A stretch of 21,252 bases of DNA, taken from NCBI RefSeq assembly GCF_039543525.1, contig NZ_BAABJX010000012.1, positions 1-21,252 of the forward strand, in the 5' to 3' direction. The DNA is from Algivirga pacifica (lineage in GTDB: Bacteria > Bacteroidota > Bacteroidia > Cytophagales > Flammeovirgaceae). The notes under the pieces were generated by a model that made no database searches, had not been told where the DNA came from, and worked only from the letters and a program-made list of their open reading frames with translations. Shown here in pieces: positions 1 through 8,516 of the stretch; within the stretch, counting starts at the first letter, position 1; each line of letters starts with the position of its first letter. The position numbers were made by a program, and so were the translations under genes.

Positions 1-4
1 AGGT

Positions 5-496
5 ATGCCTTTTTTCGAAAATCAAATTTTTGAAAAAACTCTAGGAATACGGGGTCTGAAACAGTTTGGAGCTACTGTTCCAACTTTTTTTATAATATGG
101 GCTAATATCAACACTTTAGATATTCTACTGATAAAGTATGGAGTTTTCAACCTTCATTTCGGAGAGTATTTATTAATTTATGCTGGCATTATTTTCTTGT
201 ATATCCACTTTGGAATTTCTATTCGTAAAAATTTCGTAAAGAAGTACAAAGGAAAGAAAAGTAATATTGGAGGTTTTTTAGTTATACTTTATTTGGCCAG
301 TTCCATAGCTCTCTTTTTATACCTAGGCAATCAAAATAGAGTAGAAATTGCTAAAGAAAAGGTACTCAAAACATTTGAGAATATACCCGATCATTTTAAA
401 TATATAAAAATTGATACAGTGGATGAGAAAGGGAGAAGACAAATTATCTACAAAAGAGTCCCTATAAATTCCCTCACTGAAGATAGTGTTCAATAA
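5..496 (+). CDS. Hypothetical multi-pass membrane protein (start may lie outside the window)
   Basis: I do not recognise this 163-residue protein. It shows three hydrophobic stretches, at about residues 21-47, 53-72 and 88-108. A basic loop (KKYKGKKS) lies between the second and third, which suggests that loop is cytoplasmic. A soluble, charged C-terminal tail of about 55 residues follows. The first ATG lies only five bases from the window edge, so the true start could be further upstream and the protein could be longer. The next gene is about 370 bp downstream beyond a repeat-rich spacer, so an operon with it is unlikely. No enzymatic motif is visible. Confidence 0.6.
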   Translation: MPFFENQIFEKTLGIRGLKQFGATVPTFFIIWANINTLDILLIKYGVFNLHFGEYLLIYAGIIFLYIHFGISIRKNFVKKYKGKKSNIGGFLVILYLASSIALFLYLGNQNRVEIAKEKVLKTFENIPDHFKYIKIDTVDEKGRRQIIYKRVPINSLTEDSVQ

Positions 497-866
497 CTTT
501 AGTTAACAAGATGTACATTTATACGTACTGTAAGACAGCCCCTGTTCGCAGACAGTATATCCGAATAGAGAATTTCAATAGAAGAGGCTATCTTATAAAT
601 ATGTAAGACAGTCCCTGCTGGTCGTAGATTTAGTGGAATAAAAGCAAACGAAGTGACACTTTTATGAAACGGTTCTACGACCGGAGCATCACTGCTAGGA
701 ACGGTAGTAGAACCGTTCGTGCCTCGCTAATTCTACGACCAGCGTTAGCTCTCTAAGAATTCAGTGGAGCAACCACTTCAAGGTACGAGCAGAAGAAAAT
801 GTTCTTGGAATAAATACGCACCATATGATCAGAAAACTTAGCTTTTGGTCCACTAGTAATTTTATT
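497..866. repeat. Repeat-rich intergenic region with TCTACGACC-motif inverted repeats
   Basis: No gene is supported here. A 16-bp direct repeat, TGTAAGACAGYCCCTG, occurs at 529-544 and 602-617 with one difference. The motif GGTCGTAGA at 620-628 is inverted as TCTACGACC at 674-682 and 732-740. A perfect 11-bp inverted repeat, AACGGTTCTAC (668-678) with GTAGAACCGTT (707-717), is nested inside. A small hairpin AGTGG-AGCAA-CCACT lies near 762-777. The same TCTACGACC motif recurs in the spacer at 19274-19382, so this looks like a dispersed intergenic repeat family and not a unique regulatory site. Confidence 0.65.
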
Positions 867-1187
867 ATGAGGTATATTTTTTTAAGTATTTTTATAAGTA
901 CCTTTCTTCAAGGTTGCACGTCTGATATAAAAAAAAGAGAAGAGCCTTTATTTAAAACTGGAATAGTAAAAAAGATATCTCATATTAATGGAGGGTGTTA
1001 TCTTATAAGATATGATTCTTTGGGAGTGAAATGTTCATTACCTGTATGTTATGCCACAGAATCATATTACTTTGAAAAGAACATTAATATTGGTGATTCT
1101 ATTGTGAAAAGACCTTATGAGAATTACATAGAGATCTATCGTGAAGGTCGTAAAGTGAAGAACTTATCATTTACATACCCTTTGTAG
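867..1187 (+). CDS. Small hypothetical lipoprotein
   Basis: The protein begins MRYIFLSIFISTFLQGC, a typical lipoprotein signal with a lipobox (LQGC) and the lipidated Cys at position 17, so it should be membrane-anchored after export. An in-frame ATG at 825 would add 14 residues ahead of the signal. I prefer 867 because it gives a normal-length signal peptide, but 825 cannot be excluded. The mature part is about 90 residues, with two further cysteines (in VKCSLPVC) and alternating polar and hydrophobic residues suggesting a small beta-rich domain. I do not recognise the family. It converges on the lipase gene on the other strand. Confidence 0.6.
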   Translation: MRYIFLSIFISTFLQGCTSDIKKREEPLFKTGIVKKISHINGGCYLIRYDSLGVKCSLPVCYATESYYFEKNINIGDSIVKRPYENYIEIYREGRKVKNLSFTYPL

Positions 1188-1397
1188 AAAGTATTTCACA
1201 GTTATAATATATCTATTTCTTCCATTTTGTGGATGATTCTGTCCCCCTATATCAATACTACACTTCCTTTTCACCACCCCCTCAGTATCTATTCATAGTA
1301 TTCATAGATATAAGCCACTTTAAACTTTCCTTTTTCATTATGCGACAACTTACGAGCGATAACGCCGTGTAGTAGTATGTACAAACGTAATTTAACC

Positions 1398-2978
1398 TCA
1401 AGAGATAACAGCATCCTCCTCCAACACAGCATCCCCCGATATAAATCGCTTGAAGGTGTCCTGCAGGACATAGATCACATGAGAAGCGTAATGTGCCATT
1501 AGGTTAGACTGCTCCACATCCAGGTCGATCACCTTGGCTCCATTAGTAAAAAAGGTACTGAAATCTGGAAAGTTATGATCCTTTCTTTGTTCCAAGATAT
1601 ACCTTTTCAAGACAGGGTCCTGAATCGTATTCAACCAGGCGTTAGAGAATCCATTGTGTACCCACATAATCTCCACCTCAAAACCTCCCTCTATAGCATA
1701 TAACTTATTGGCTACCGTCTTATACTTTCGAACCGACACAGCAGGCCTTCCTTCTGCATGTAGCTTTCTTAATTCCTCCGCCAGCCTATCATAGCTTTCT
1801 TCTGGTTTAGTATCCCCCACTTCTTTTAAGACAATATTTCCCGAAAAATCCCTGGCACTCAAATGGTTCTCTTTCTTAAATAACAGGCGAATCATATTAG
1901 AAACCCCATCATTTTTACTATCGATAGGATTTAACCCCGTACTTCCATTTACAAAAACAATGATACGTTCTACCTTCCTGCGCAACAGTGCAATAACCCC
2001 CGTATTATCTAAATACCCTCCATCTACAAAGTCATACTCCTTGGCTCTTTCCGGATTTTTAGGACTCCAATGCTTAAACTCCGGAAACCCTGGATTGAGC
2101 GGAAAAAAGCGATCCGTATACTCCCCCAATGCAGAACCCGTGGCAGCCATCACATCCCCCAAACCAAACCGATTAATATCCTTATTCAACCGAACCTGTA
2201 CATGCCCGTCTTCTGATGCGTCTTGAGGAGCATCAGAATCAAACCCAAAGGACTCCACATATCCACCACCAATATCAAATTTACCCCAAGAACCTTTATT
2301 TTTGTGATAAGAAGGAATACCGCAATACAAAGGAGTAATCTCAAATGGATAACGCCTTACCTTCAAAGGGTTTGACCTGGAAAGTACCGAATTGACAATA
2401 AGGTAAGGACGATCCTTGGCTACGGTATAAAAATCATAGGACATTAAGCCGCTATTTTTGGACTGAATCGTCTCAAGAGAAGCTTGATTCAGCGTAAATA
2501 GCTTGCGGGTTTCTCCCAGTAAAAAGGGTGTGAGGTAAACGTTGCTTAAAACCTTCGCAAAGATCTCATCTCCCTTGTCCAGATTTTTCAGAAAGTCGTC
2601 CAATATGCGCGTCTCCGCCACCGCTGACGTAAATGAGAAGTCCTTTACATCCTGAATATCCTTGAAAGATAATTTTTCAGGAGCTTTGAACTCTCCCAAA
2701 AACTGCTCATCCTCAATAGACGGATCCAAAAAGGTATAGGGAATACCTGCCCATGCCCCTCCACTCACACTCGATTGATACTTTACATATTTGATCAGAT
2801 CAAAGTGATGTAATGCTCTCAAGTAACCTATTGTCAAGGGAGCGGAACGGTTCCCCCCTCCTGAAAAGGCGATTCCTACATTCTTTTTTTCGATAGGAAT
2901 ATGTTCCTCCTCCGGAAACTTAAAGTTCTTGGTATAGGTCCACTTCTTGATGTGAACGTGCAGGCGATTGTTGTTCAT
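1398..2978 (-). CDS. Patatin/cPLA2-like phospholipase (serine acyl hydrolase)
   Basis: This 526-residue protein has the three signatures of a Ser-Asp dyad acyl hydrolase. An oxyanion-hole loop SGGGNRSA is at residues 39-46. The nucleophile elbow is SSVSGGAWA with Ser72. The Asp motif VDGGYLDNTG has Asp319. The family releases fatty acids from phospholipids or related esters. GGGNR and SVSGGAW look more like the cytosolic PLA2/phospholipase B branch than classic plant patatin (GXSXG). No signal peptide is visible, so it is probably cytosolic or peripherally bound. The gene is separated from the upstream small acidic gene by a terminator, so it is probably transcribed on its own. The physiological substrate cannot be read from sequence. 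Confidence 0.8.
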   Translation of the reverse strand: MNNNRLHVHIKKWTYTKNFKFPEEEHIPIEKKNVGIAFSGGGNRSAPLTIGYLRALHHFDLIKYVKYQSSVSGGAWAGIPYTFLDPSIEDEQFLGEFKAPEKLSFKDIQDVKDFSFTSAVAETRILDDFLKNLDKGDEIFAKVLSNVYLTPFLLGETRKLFTLNQASLETIQSKNSGLMSYDFYTVAKDRPYLIVNSVLSRSNPLKVRRYPFEITPLYCGIPSYHKNKGSWGKFDIGGGYVESFGFDSDAPQDASEDGHVQVRLNKDINRFGLGDVMAATGSALGEYTDRFFPLNPGFPEFKHWSPKNPERAKEYDFVDGGYLDNTGVIALLRRKVERIIVFVNGSTGLNPIDSKNDGVSNMIRLLFKKENHLSARDFSGNIVLKEVGDTKPEESYDRLAEELRKLHAEGRPAVSVRKYKTVANKLYAIEGGFEVEIMWVHNGFSNAWLNTIQDPVLKRYILEQRKDHNFPDFSTFFTNGAKVIDLDVEQSNLMAHYASHVIYVLQDTFKRFISGDAVLEEDAVIS

Positions 2979-3064
2979 AATTAATTGGAGTTTTTAGGTT
3001 GATGTTATCAATTTTCTTTTGGAATTCTTTCCCATCATAGGAATAACAGCTTTGAGCGTGAATT

Positions 3065-3107
3065 AAAAAAATAGGTACCATCCTTGTCCTTGCAAAGAAT
3101 GATACCT
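3065..3107 (-). terminator. Rho-independent terminator after the small acidic gene
   Basis: Read on the minus strand, the arms AGGTATCATTCTT and AAGGATGGTACCT form a stem of about 13 bp that includes G-T wobbles. It is followed by a run of seven T before AATT. The wobble pairs favour the minus-strand RNA over the plus-strand RNA, which fixes the direction. It lies about 30 bp after the stop of the gene at 3139-3471 and separates that gene from the lipase gene. Confidence 0.75.
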
Positions 3108-3138
3108 CTTTTATCTTAACTATTAGATACTTTGATGA

Positions 3139-3471
3139 TTACCCATCATAGTTTTCATTGTCCGTCAAATAATCCACGTCAGAATATTTGTCCTCATATT
3201 CATCTCTCACATCATCCCTCAGAGAGCCATACTCATCATAATCCTCATCATTGGAGATGATATCTTCCGCCTCCTCGGTGGTCATACGTACTAAATAAAT
3301 TTTATCATCCGTTTCAAAACGCAATGCACTTTGTCTCTTGCCGTCCTTATCCGTGTATTGGATCAAAAACTGACTAAATCCTTCCGGGTAAACCAATTTG
3401 ATTTGCTCCTGTAACTCATCGCTTAACTTGCTGTAGTCTTTCGTCACCCTAAGCTTGTTATTACTTGTCAT
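3139..3471 (-). CDS. Small acidic hypothetical protein
   Basis: This 110-residue protein has no signal peptide or membrane segment. Residues 1-70 look like a compact domain (the segment IQYTDKDGKRQSALRF suggests a beta hairpin). The last 40 residues are very rich in Asp, Glu and Tyr, for example SNDEDYDEYGS and DEYEDKYSDVDY, so the tail is probably disordered and strongly negative. The gene follows metH on the same strand after about 180 bp that contain a perfect palindrome, and it has its own terminator, so co-transcription with metH is uncertain. I do not recognise a function. The acidic tail could mimic nucleic acid or bind metal or basic partners, but that is speculation. Confidence 0.65.
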   Translation of the reverse strand: MTSNNKLRVTKDYSKLSDELQEQIKLVYPEGFSQFLIQYTDKDGKRQSALRFETDDKIYLVRMTTEEAEDIISNDEDYDEYGSLRDDVRDEYEDKYSDVDYLTDNENYDG

Positions 3472-3600
3472 TGGCTGCTTCTTTTACTACTTAAAAATCA
3501 AAAATTCATCAGAGGCATTTCCTCTTCTTGATGCGGTCAATATAGGAAGGAATTTCTAAAATAAAAGTACTTGAAGGAGAGATATTTTTAATGTTTATGG

Positions 3601-3643
3601 TTTATCGCTTATCGTTTAATAGTTATAAACGATAAGCGATAAA
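3601..3643. repeat. Perfect 18-bp inverted repeat downstream of metH
   Basis: The left arm TTTATCGCTTATCGTTTA (3601-3618) is perfectly matched by the right arm TAAACGATAAGCGATAAA (3626-3643) across a 7-base loop. Each arm contains a tandem TTATCG. The repeat sits 12 bp after the metH stop codon. There is no long T tract on the minus strand after it, so it is not a textbook terminator, although it could slow transcription or protect the metH mRNA 3' end. It may also be a dispersed palindromic repeat of the genome. Confidence 0.8.
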
Positions 3644-3654
3644 TAATACACTTT

Positions 3655-6600
3655 TTAGTAGCCCAACACAGGACTCAACCAACGTGACATCACCTTCTCT
3701 TCCATCGACTTACGGTTGGCGTAATCTTGTAACTGGTCTTTATTGATCTTACCGATACCAAAGTACTTCGCCTGTGGATGAGAGAAGTACCATCCACTGA
3801 CAGAAGACGCTGGGTACATGGCATAGCTTTCTGTCAAGCTGATGCCTATCTCACCTTGTGCATTCAGCAACTTAAAGAGCTTTTCTTTTTCCAGGTGATC
3901 TGGACAAGCCGGATAGCCTGGTGCCGGACGAATACCTTTATATTCTTCACGGATCAGGGAGTCATTGCTTAGGCTTTCATCCTTTACATATCCCCAATAC
4001 TGTTTTCTGACATGCTGGTGCATTAGCTCTGCAAAGGCTTCTGCAAAACGATCGGCCAGTGCCTTCACCATGATGGCATTATAATCGTCCAGATTCTCTT
4101 CATACTGCTTCGCTAGTTCATCCGCACCGAATATAGTTACTGCAAACCCTCCGATATAGTCATTTACACCACTCTCCTTCGGAGCGATATAATCCGACAG
4201 ACAGAAGTTAGGCTTCCCTTTCGCTTTTACATTTTGCTGTCTCAGATTACACAACACTTCGATAACCTCCTCACGGTTGGCCTTATGGAAAGACTCCTTG
4301 TGTGTCGCATTATCCGGTAGCGTTACTTCTTCCTGATGGAAGTTATACAACTCGATATCATCGTGATTTACTGAATTGGCCGGATAGAATCCAATCACCG
4401 CTTTTGCTGTGAATCTATTGTTCTGGATAATATCTTGCAGCATCTGCTGTGCATCATCAAAAAGCCTTCTTGCTTCAGAACCCACGACACTATCATTCAG
4501 AATTGCCGGATAGCGTCCTGCCAGTTCCCAAGACTGGAAGAAAGGCGTCCAGTCAATGAAGTGTGCGATTTCTTCCAGACTGTAGTTCTCAAATACTTTT
4601 GTTCCAAAGAAGGTTGGCTTGGTAGGCGTATGCGCTGACCAATCTAGCTCCAACTTATTCGCTCTGGCCTGATCCAAGGTCAACAGACGCTTAGCACTTC
4701 TTCTACGCTCATGATCTTCTCTTAGGCGAGCATACTCCTCTTTGTATTTCTGCTTGGTGGCTAGTCTTGTTTCTTCATTATCTGAGGTGAACGCACTAGC
4801 TACCGGTACGGATTTGGAAGCATCCAATACGTGTACGACAGGACCACTATATACCGGATCAATCTTCACCGCCGTATGGATACGGGACGTCGTTGCTCCT
4901 CCAATCAATAAAGGAATACTCAATCCCTTACGCTCCATTTCCTCAGCAACATAGACCATCTCGTCCAGGGAAGGCGTAATCAAACCACTTAGTCCGATCA
5001 CATCCACTTCTTCCTCAATGGCTGTACTGATGATTTTTTCCAGAGGAACCATTACTCCAAGATCAATAATCTCGAAGTTATTACAAGCCAATACTACCCC
5101 TACGATATTTTTACCAATATCATGTACATCACCTTTTACGGTTGCCATCAGGATTTTCCCGGCATTGGATTTCCCTGCCAGGCTAGGGTCTTTAGCTTTT
5201 TCTTCTTCAATAAATGGAATCAGGTAGGCTACAGCCTTTTTCATTACACGGGCAGACTTCACAACTTGCGGCAAGAACATTTTCCCTTCTCCAAACAAGT
5301 CTCCTACGATGTTCATACCGTCCATCAAAGGTCCTTCAATTACATGAATCGGACGATCTGCCTGCTGTCTCGCCTCCTCTACATCCTCATCAATAAAGTC
5401 TACGATACCTTTTACCAAGGCATGAGAAAGACGTTCCTGTACGCTTCCCTCTCTCCATGACAAGTCTACTTCTTTTTTCTTACCTGAGCCTTTTACTGTT
5501 TCTGCCAGATCTACCAATCGCTCTGTTGCATCATCTCTACGATTCAGCAAAACATCCTCTACTCTTTCCAGCAATTCTGCCGGAATCTCCTCATACACTT
5601 CAATCATACCGGCATTCACGATACCCATATCCAATCCAGCCTTAATCGCATGGTATAGGAACGCTGAGTGCATGGCTTCCCTTACCACGTTATTTCCACG
5701 GAAAGAGAAGGAAATATTACTAATACCACCACTCACTTTCGCATGTGGCAAGTTTTCTTTAATCCAACGAGTAGCTTCAATAAAGTCTACTCCATAGTTA
5801 TTATGCTCATCGATACCCGTAGCTACCGTCAGGACGTTCGGGTCAAAGATAATATCTTCCGCAGGGAAGCCTACTTCATTCACCAGAACATCATAAGAGC
5901 GCTTACAAATCGCAATCCTTCTTTCATAAGAGTCTGCCTGACCGTTTTCATCAAATGCCATAACGACTACAGCAGCCCCGTACTTCATAATCTTTCGGGC
6001 TTGCTCTTTCAGGTTTTCCTCTCCCTCCTTTAAGGATATAGAGTTCACTACCGCCTTACCCTGTACACATTTCAACCCCGCTTCAATCACTTCCCACTTG
6101 GAAGAGTCAATCATTATTGGCAAACGGGCAATATCTGGCTCTGCAGCAATCAGATTCAGGAAGCGAACCATACACTCCTTGGCATCCAACATACCGTCAT
6201 CCATATTGACGTCAATCACCTGCGCACCTCCTTCTACCTGATGGCGAGCCACTTCCAATGCCTCATCGAAATTACCTTCTTTGATCAGACGCTTGAACTT
6301 AATAGAACCCGCTACGTTAGTTCTTTCTCCCACGTTAACAAACATACTATCAGGCTTGATCGTCACAGGTTCCAAACCACTCAAACGCATATAAGGCGCC
6401 TTTTTCTCGATAGCTCTTGGTGTTCTCCCCTCAAACTTGGCGGCAATTTCTCTAATATGCTCCGGAGTCGTACCACAACATCCTCCTATGATATTCACCA
6501 AACCATCGAATGACTCTACAATATCTGCCATTTGGTTGGCGGTTTGGTCATATTGTCCAAACTCATTCGGCAATCCTGCATTAGGGTGTGCAGACACACA

Positions 6601-7461
6601 AACATCCGCTACTCTTGACAATTCCTGAATATAAGGGCGCAACAAATCCGCACCCAAGGCACAGTTCAAGCCTACACTGAACAGATCGGCATGGCGAATA
6701 GAGTTCCAGAATGCCTCCGTCACCTGTCCGGACAATGTTCTACCAGATGCATCGGTAATCGTACCAGATACCATCACAGGTACTTTCTTGGCTGTGGTGT
6801 TCAAATGAGGAAACTCCTTCTCTCTTCCCAAAGGTGCACGGTTGACCATGATGCCATTGGTCAGATCCTCAAAATATTGCTCAATGGCGAATAGAGCCGC
6901 CTTACAATTCAACGTATCAAATACCGTTTCTACCAACAATAGGTCTACGCCTCCCTCTACCAATCCTTGTACTTGCAAATAGTAGGCTTGCACCAATTGT
7001 TCAAAGGTTACTGCTCTGTAACCAGGGTCATTGACATCTGGAGAAATAGAGGCCGTACGGTTGGTTGGCCCGATCGATCCCGCCACGTATTTTGGGTTTT
7101 GAGGATCTTTTAGCGTTAGTTCATCCGCTACCTCTTTCGCAATTTTTGCAGAAGCATAATTCAGCTCATAGACCTCACTCTCCAGTTGATAGTCCTCCAT
7201 GGCAATGGTCGTCGCACTGAAGGTATTGGTTTCCACAATATCGGCCCCTGCCTCAAAATACTGGCGATGAATATCTTTAATGATCTGAGGTTGCGTAATG
7301 GAAAGAAGGTCATTATTTCCCTTCAGGTCACAAGGGTGTGTCTGGTAACGATCTCCTCTAAAGTCCTCTTCTGTTAATTTGTGACGCTGAATCATGGTAC
7401 CCATCGCACCATCCAAGATCAACACTTTTTTACTGGCCTGTTCTCTGATATCTGGTTTCAT
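3655..7461 (-). CDS. metH: Cobalamin-dependent methionine synthase
   Basis: MetH transfers the methyl group of 5-methyl-tetrahydrofolate to homocysteine via cobalamin, giving methionine and tetrahydrofolate in the cytosol. All four modules are present and intact in 1268 residues (E. coli MetH is about 1227). The homocysteine domain carries the zinc ligands Cys267 (GLNCALGA) and Cys328-Cys329 (GGCCGTTP). The pterin-binding domain spans about 360-620 (VNVGERTNVAGS at 375-386). The B12 module has DVHDIGKN with the cobalt ligand His780 and GLSGLITPSLDEM at 823-835. The C-terminal reactivation domain has RPAPGYPACPDH at 1178-1189, the S-adenosylmethionine-binding motif. No cobalamin or SAM riboswitch was recognised upstream. 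A near-consensus -7 box lies about 113 bp upstream of the start. Confidence 0.98.
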   Translation of the reverse strand: MKPDIREQASKKVLILDGAMGTMIQRHKLTEEDFRGDRYQTHPCDLKGNNDLLSITQPQIIKDIHRQYFEAGADIVETNTFSATTIAMEDYQLESEVYELNYASAKIAKEVADELTLKDPQNPKYVAGSIGPTNRTASISPDVNDPGYRAVTFEQLVQAYYLQVQGLVEGGVDLLLVETVFDTLNCKAALFAIEQYFEDLTNGIMVNRAPLGREKEFPHLNTTAKKVPVMVSGTITDASGRTLSGQVTEAFWNSIRHADLFSVGLNCALGADLLRPYIQELSRVADVCVSAHPNAGLPNEFGQYDQTANQMADIVESFDGLVNIIGGCCGTTPEHIREIAAKFEGRTPRAIEKKAPYMRLSGLEPVTIKPDSMFVNVGERTNVAGSIKFKRLIKEGNFDEALEVARHQVEGGAQVIDVNMDDGMLDAKECMVRFLNLIAAEPDIARLPIMIDSSKWEVIEAGLKCVQGKAVVNSISLKEGEENLKEQARKIMKYGAAVVVMAFDENGQADSYERRIAICKRSYDVLVNEVGFPAEDIIFDPNVLTVATGIDEHNNYGVDFIEATRWIKENLPHAKVSGGISNISFSFRGNNVVREAMHSAFLYHAIKAGLDMGIVNAGMIEVYEEIPAELLERVEDVLLNRRDDATERLVDLAETVKGSGKKKEVDLSWREGSVQERLSHALVKGIVDFIDEDVEEARQQADRPIHVIEGPLMDGMNIVGDLFGEGKMFLPQVVKSARVMKKAVAYLIPFIEEEKAKDPSLAGKSNAGKILMATVKGDVHDIGKNIVGVVLACNNFEIIDLGVMVPLEKIISTAIEEEVDVIGLSGLITPSLDEMVYVAEEMERKGLSIPLLIGGATTSRIHTAVKIDPVYSGPVVHVLDASKSVPVASAFTSDNEETRLATKQKYKEEYARLREDHERRRSAKRLLTLDQARANKLELDWSAHTPTKPTFFGTKVFENYSLEEIAHFIDWTPFFQSWELAGRYPAILNDSVVGSEARRLFDDAQQMLQDIIQNNRFTAKAVIGFYPANSVNHDDIELYNFHQEEVTLPDNATHKESFHKANREEVIEVLCNLRQQNVKAKGKPNFCLSDYIAPKESGVNDYIGGFAVTIFGADELAKQYEENLDDYNAIMVKALADRFAEAFAELMHQHVRKQYWGYVKDESLSNDSLIREEYKGIRPAPGYPACPDHLEKEKLFKLLNAQGEIGISLTESYAMYPASSVSGWYFSHPQAKYFGIGKINKDQLQDYANRKSMEEKVMSRWLSPVLGY

Positions 7462-7800
7462 CTAATCCAATTTCTTTTTGGTCGTATAAAGCGAATTTGC
7501 CTATCTGAAAAACTCTCCTATGCTAGTATGTGGAGAAGCATTTACACTTGAAAGCACAAAGCTATAAAGGGGACAAATGTAATAATAAAAGCACGTATAA
7601 GGAACCTCAACAACTAGAGTTTTTTACTATAAAAACCCCTTATCATCATATTTTTTTACCACCCCTTTCCTTAAGAAGCGTTTACATTCCTTAAAAGTCC
7701 ATAACACTACTTACATACCTTTATGTGTAAATTCATAATACGAATAAAAGACTAGTGCTATTGTCGTTTGTACCGTTGACAACCCAAATACTCCTAACTG
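7462..7800. other. Divergent intergenic region between metH and the exported basic protein gene
   Basis: This 339-bp spacer holds no credible gene. It must contain the promoters of two divergent genes. On the minus strand a box TACATTTG (7574-7581) matches the Bacteroidota -7 element. The centre (7620-7680) is rich in A/T and C runs. Near the plus-strand gene a short inverted repeat TTGTC/GACAA (7761-7765 and 7778-7782) is seen, of unknown meaning. I looked for a B12 box and a SAM-I core on the metH side and did not recognise either. Confidence 0.5.
7574..7581 (-). promoter_or_regulatory. Candidate -7 promoter element for metH
   Basis: Read on the minus strand the sequence is TACATTTG, an exact match to the TAnnTTTG -7 element known from Bacteroidota promoters. 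Possible -33 TTG triplets lie at 7608-7613, but the spacing of about 26-29 bp is longer than usual. This would leave a metH leader of roughly 105 nt. Confidence 0.35.
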
Positions 7801-8487
7801 ATGAAACCTTTTAAAAGCCTAATTCTGGCAGGAAGTCTCTTGCTTAGCTCACCACTAATAGCATTCTCGACTACTCCCATTATTGATGCACATACAACTT
7901 ACCTCTCCTTTCATATAGCCAATGGAGATGAGGAACGCCCATTAACTGAAAAAGAAAAAGAAACCTATAATATTATACGCAATTTTTTGGTGGAAGCTGA
8001 TCCCCTGGACTACAACCTGCCTTACCATAGTATTGCTGAGGCTAAGCAAAATGGTTTAGAAATTCCTAAAGAGATTGACAACTTGTCCAAGCAAATTGCT
8101 CGTCAGTATACTGTTTTAGAAAAGATGGATCACTGGTTATTGCTAAGGGAACTGCGCACAGGAAAGGAAATTGCCTACCTGGGATTTGATTTGTTTGAAT
8201 TCAATTTACTAGAACTGGATCTTGTACAATTCAAGAACCAACAAGCGGGAGAGGAATTTTTCTTAAAACATAACCTTAGTATTAGACCTTGGGATTTTGG
8301 GTGGTTAGGACTCTACAGAGGAAATGAGGTGATTGGAAGACTAAAAAGAAAAGAGTTTTATACAATAGAAGTAGTGGACGATAATACTTTCCTTCTTATT
8401 AGTGATAAGTTCACCCATCGTATATCGTTGGAGAAAAATGATACGTTGATCAGGAAAAAGCGAAATAGAAAAAAACGAAAAAGATAA
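7801..8487 (+). CDS. Hypothetical exported protein with a basic C-terminus
   Basis: This 228-residue protein starts with a clear signal peptide (MKPFKSLILAGSLLLSSPLIAFS) and is probably periplasmic or secreted. No lipobox or further membrane segment is seen. The body is rich in charged and aromatic residues with no motif I recognise. The last 13 residues are almost all Lys, Arg and Asn (ending KKRNRKKRKR), an unusual tail that could bind lipopolysaccharide, nucleic acid or another acidic surface. The stop codon lies inside a terminator stem shared with the convergent lipoprotein gene. It is transcribed divergently from metH. Confidence 0.65.
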   Translation: MKPFKSLILAGSLLLSSPLIAFSTTPIIDAHTTYLSFHIANGDEERPLTEKEKETYNIIRNFLVEADPLDYNLPYHSIAEAKQNGLEIPKEIDNLSKQIARQYTVLEKMDHWLLLRELRTGKEIAYLGFDLFEFNLLELDLVQFKNQQAGEEFFLKHNLSIRPWDFGWLGLYRGNEVIGRLKRKEFYTIEVVDDNTFLLISDKFTHRISLEKNDTLIRKKRNRKKRKR

Positions 8488-8516
8488 GGGTACCCCTAAT
8501 GGGCACCCTTATCTTT
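8480..8516. terminator. Bidirectional terminator between convergent genes
   Basis: The arm AAAGATAAGGGTACCC (8480-8495) pairs with GGGCACCCTTATCTTT (8501-8516) over a 5-base loop, with a single mismatch. Plus-strand RNA ends in a short U run. Minus-strand RNA is followed by a longer U-rich tract. The stop codon of the upstream plus gene (8485-8487) is inside the left arm, and the stop of the minus gene (8516-8518) touches the right arm. Confidence 0.85.

Noticed and set aside
1289..1471. 60-codon minus-strand open frame overlapping the 3' end of the lipase gene
   Set aside because: It overlaps the lipase coding sequence in another frame, has no domain pattern and no independent start signal, so it looks like a chance frame.
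5122..5460. 112-codon plus-strand frame antisense to metH
   Set aside because: metH is intact and highly conserved on the other strand. This and similar plus-strand frames in 3778-7377 are shadows.
7540..7575. Plus-strand sequence ending AGCTATAAAGGGG, recalling the 3' part of a SAM-II riboswitch
   Set aside because: It is on the opposite strand to metH, the P1 stem and pseudoknot pairing could not be formed, and the downstream gene has no link to methionine.
7462..7620. Possible cobalamin riboswitch in the metH leader
   Set aside because: No B12-box-like or paired core elements could be recognised on the minus strand.
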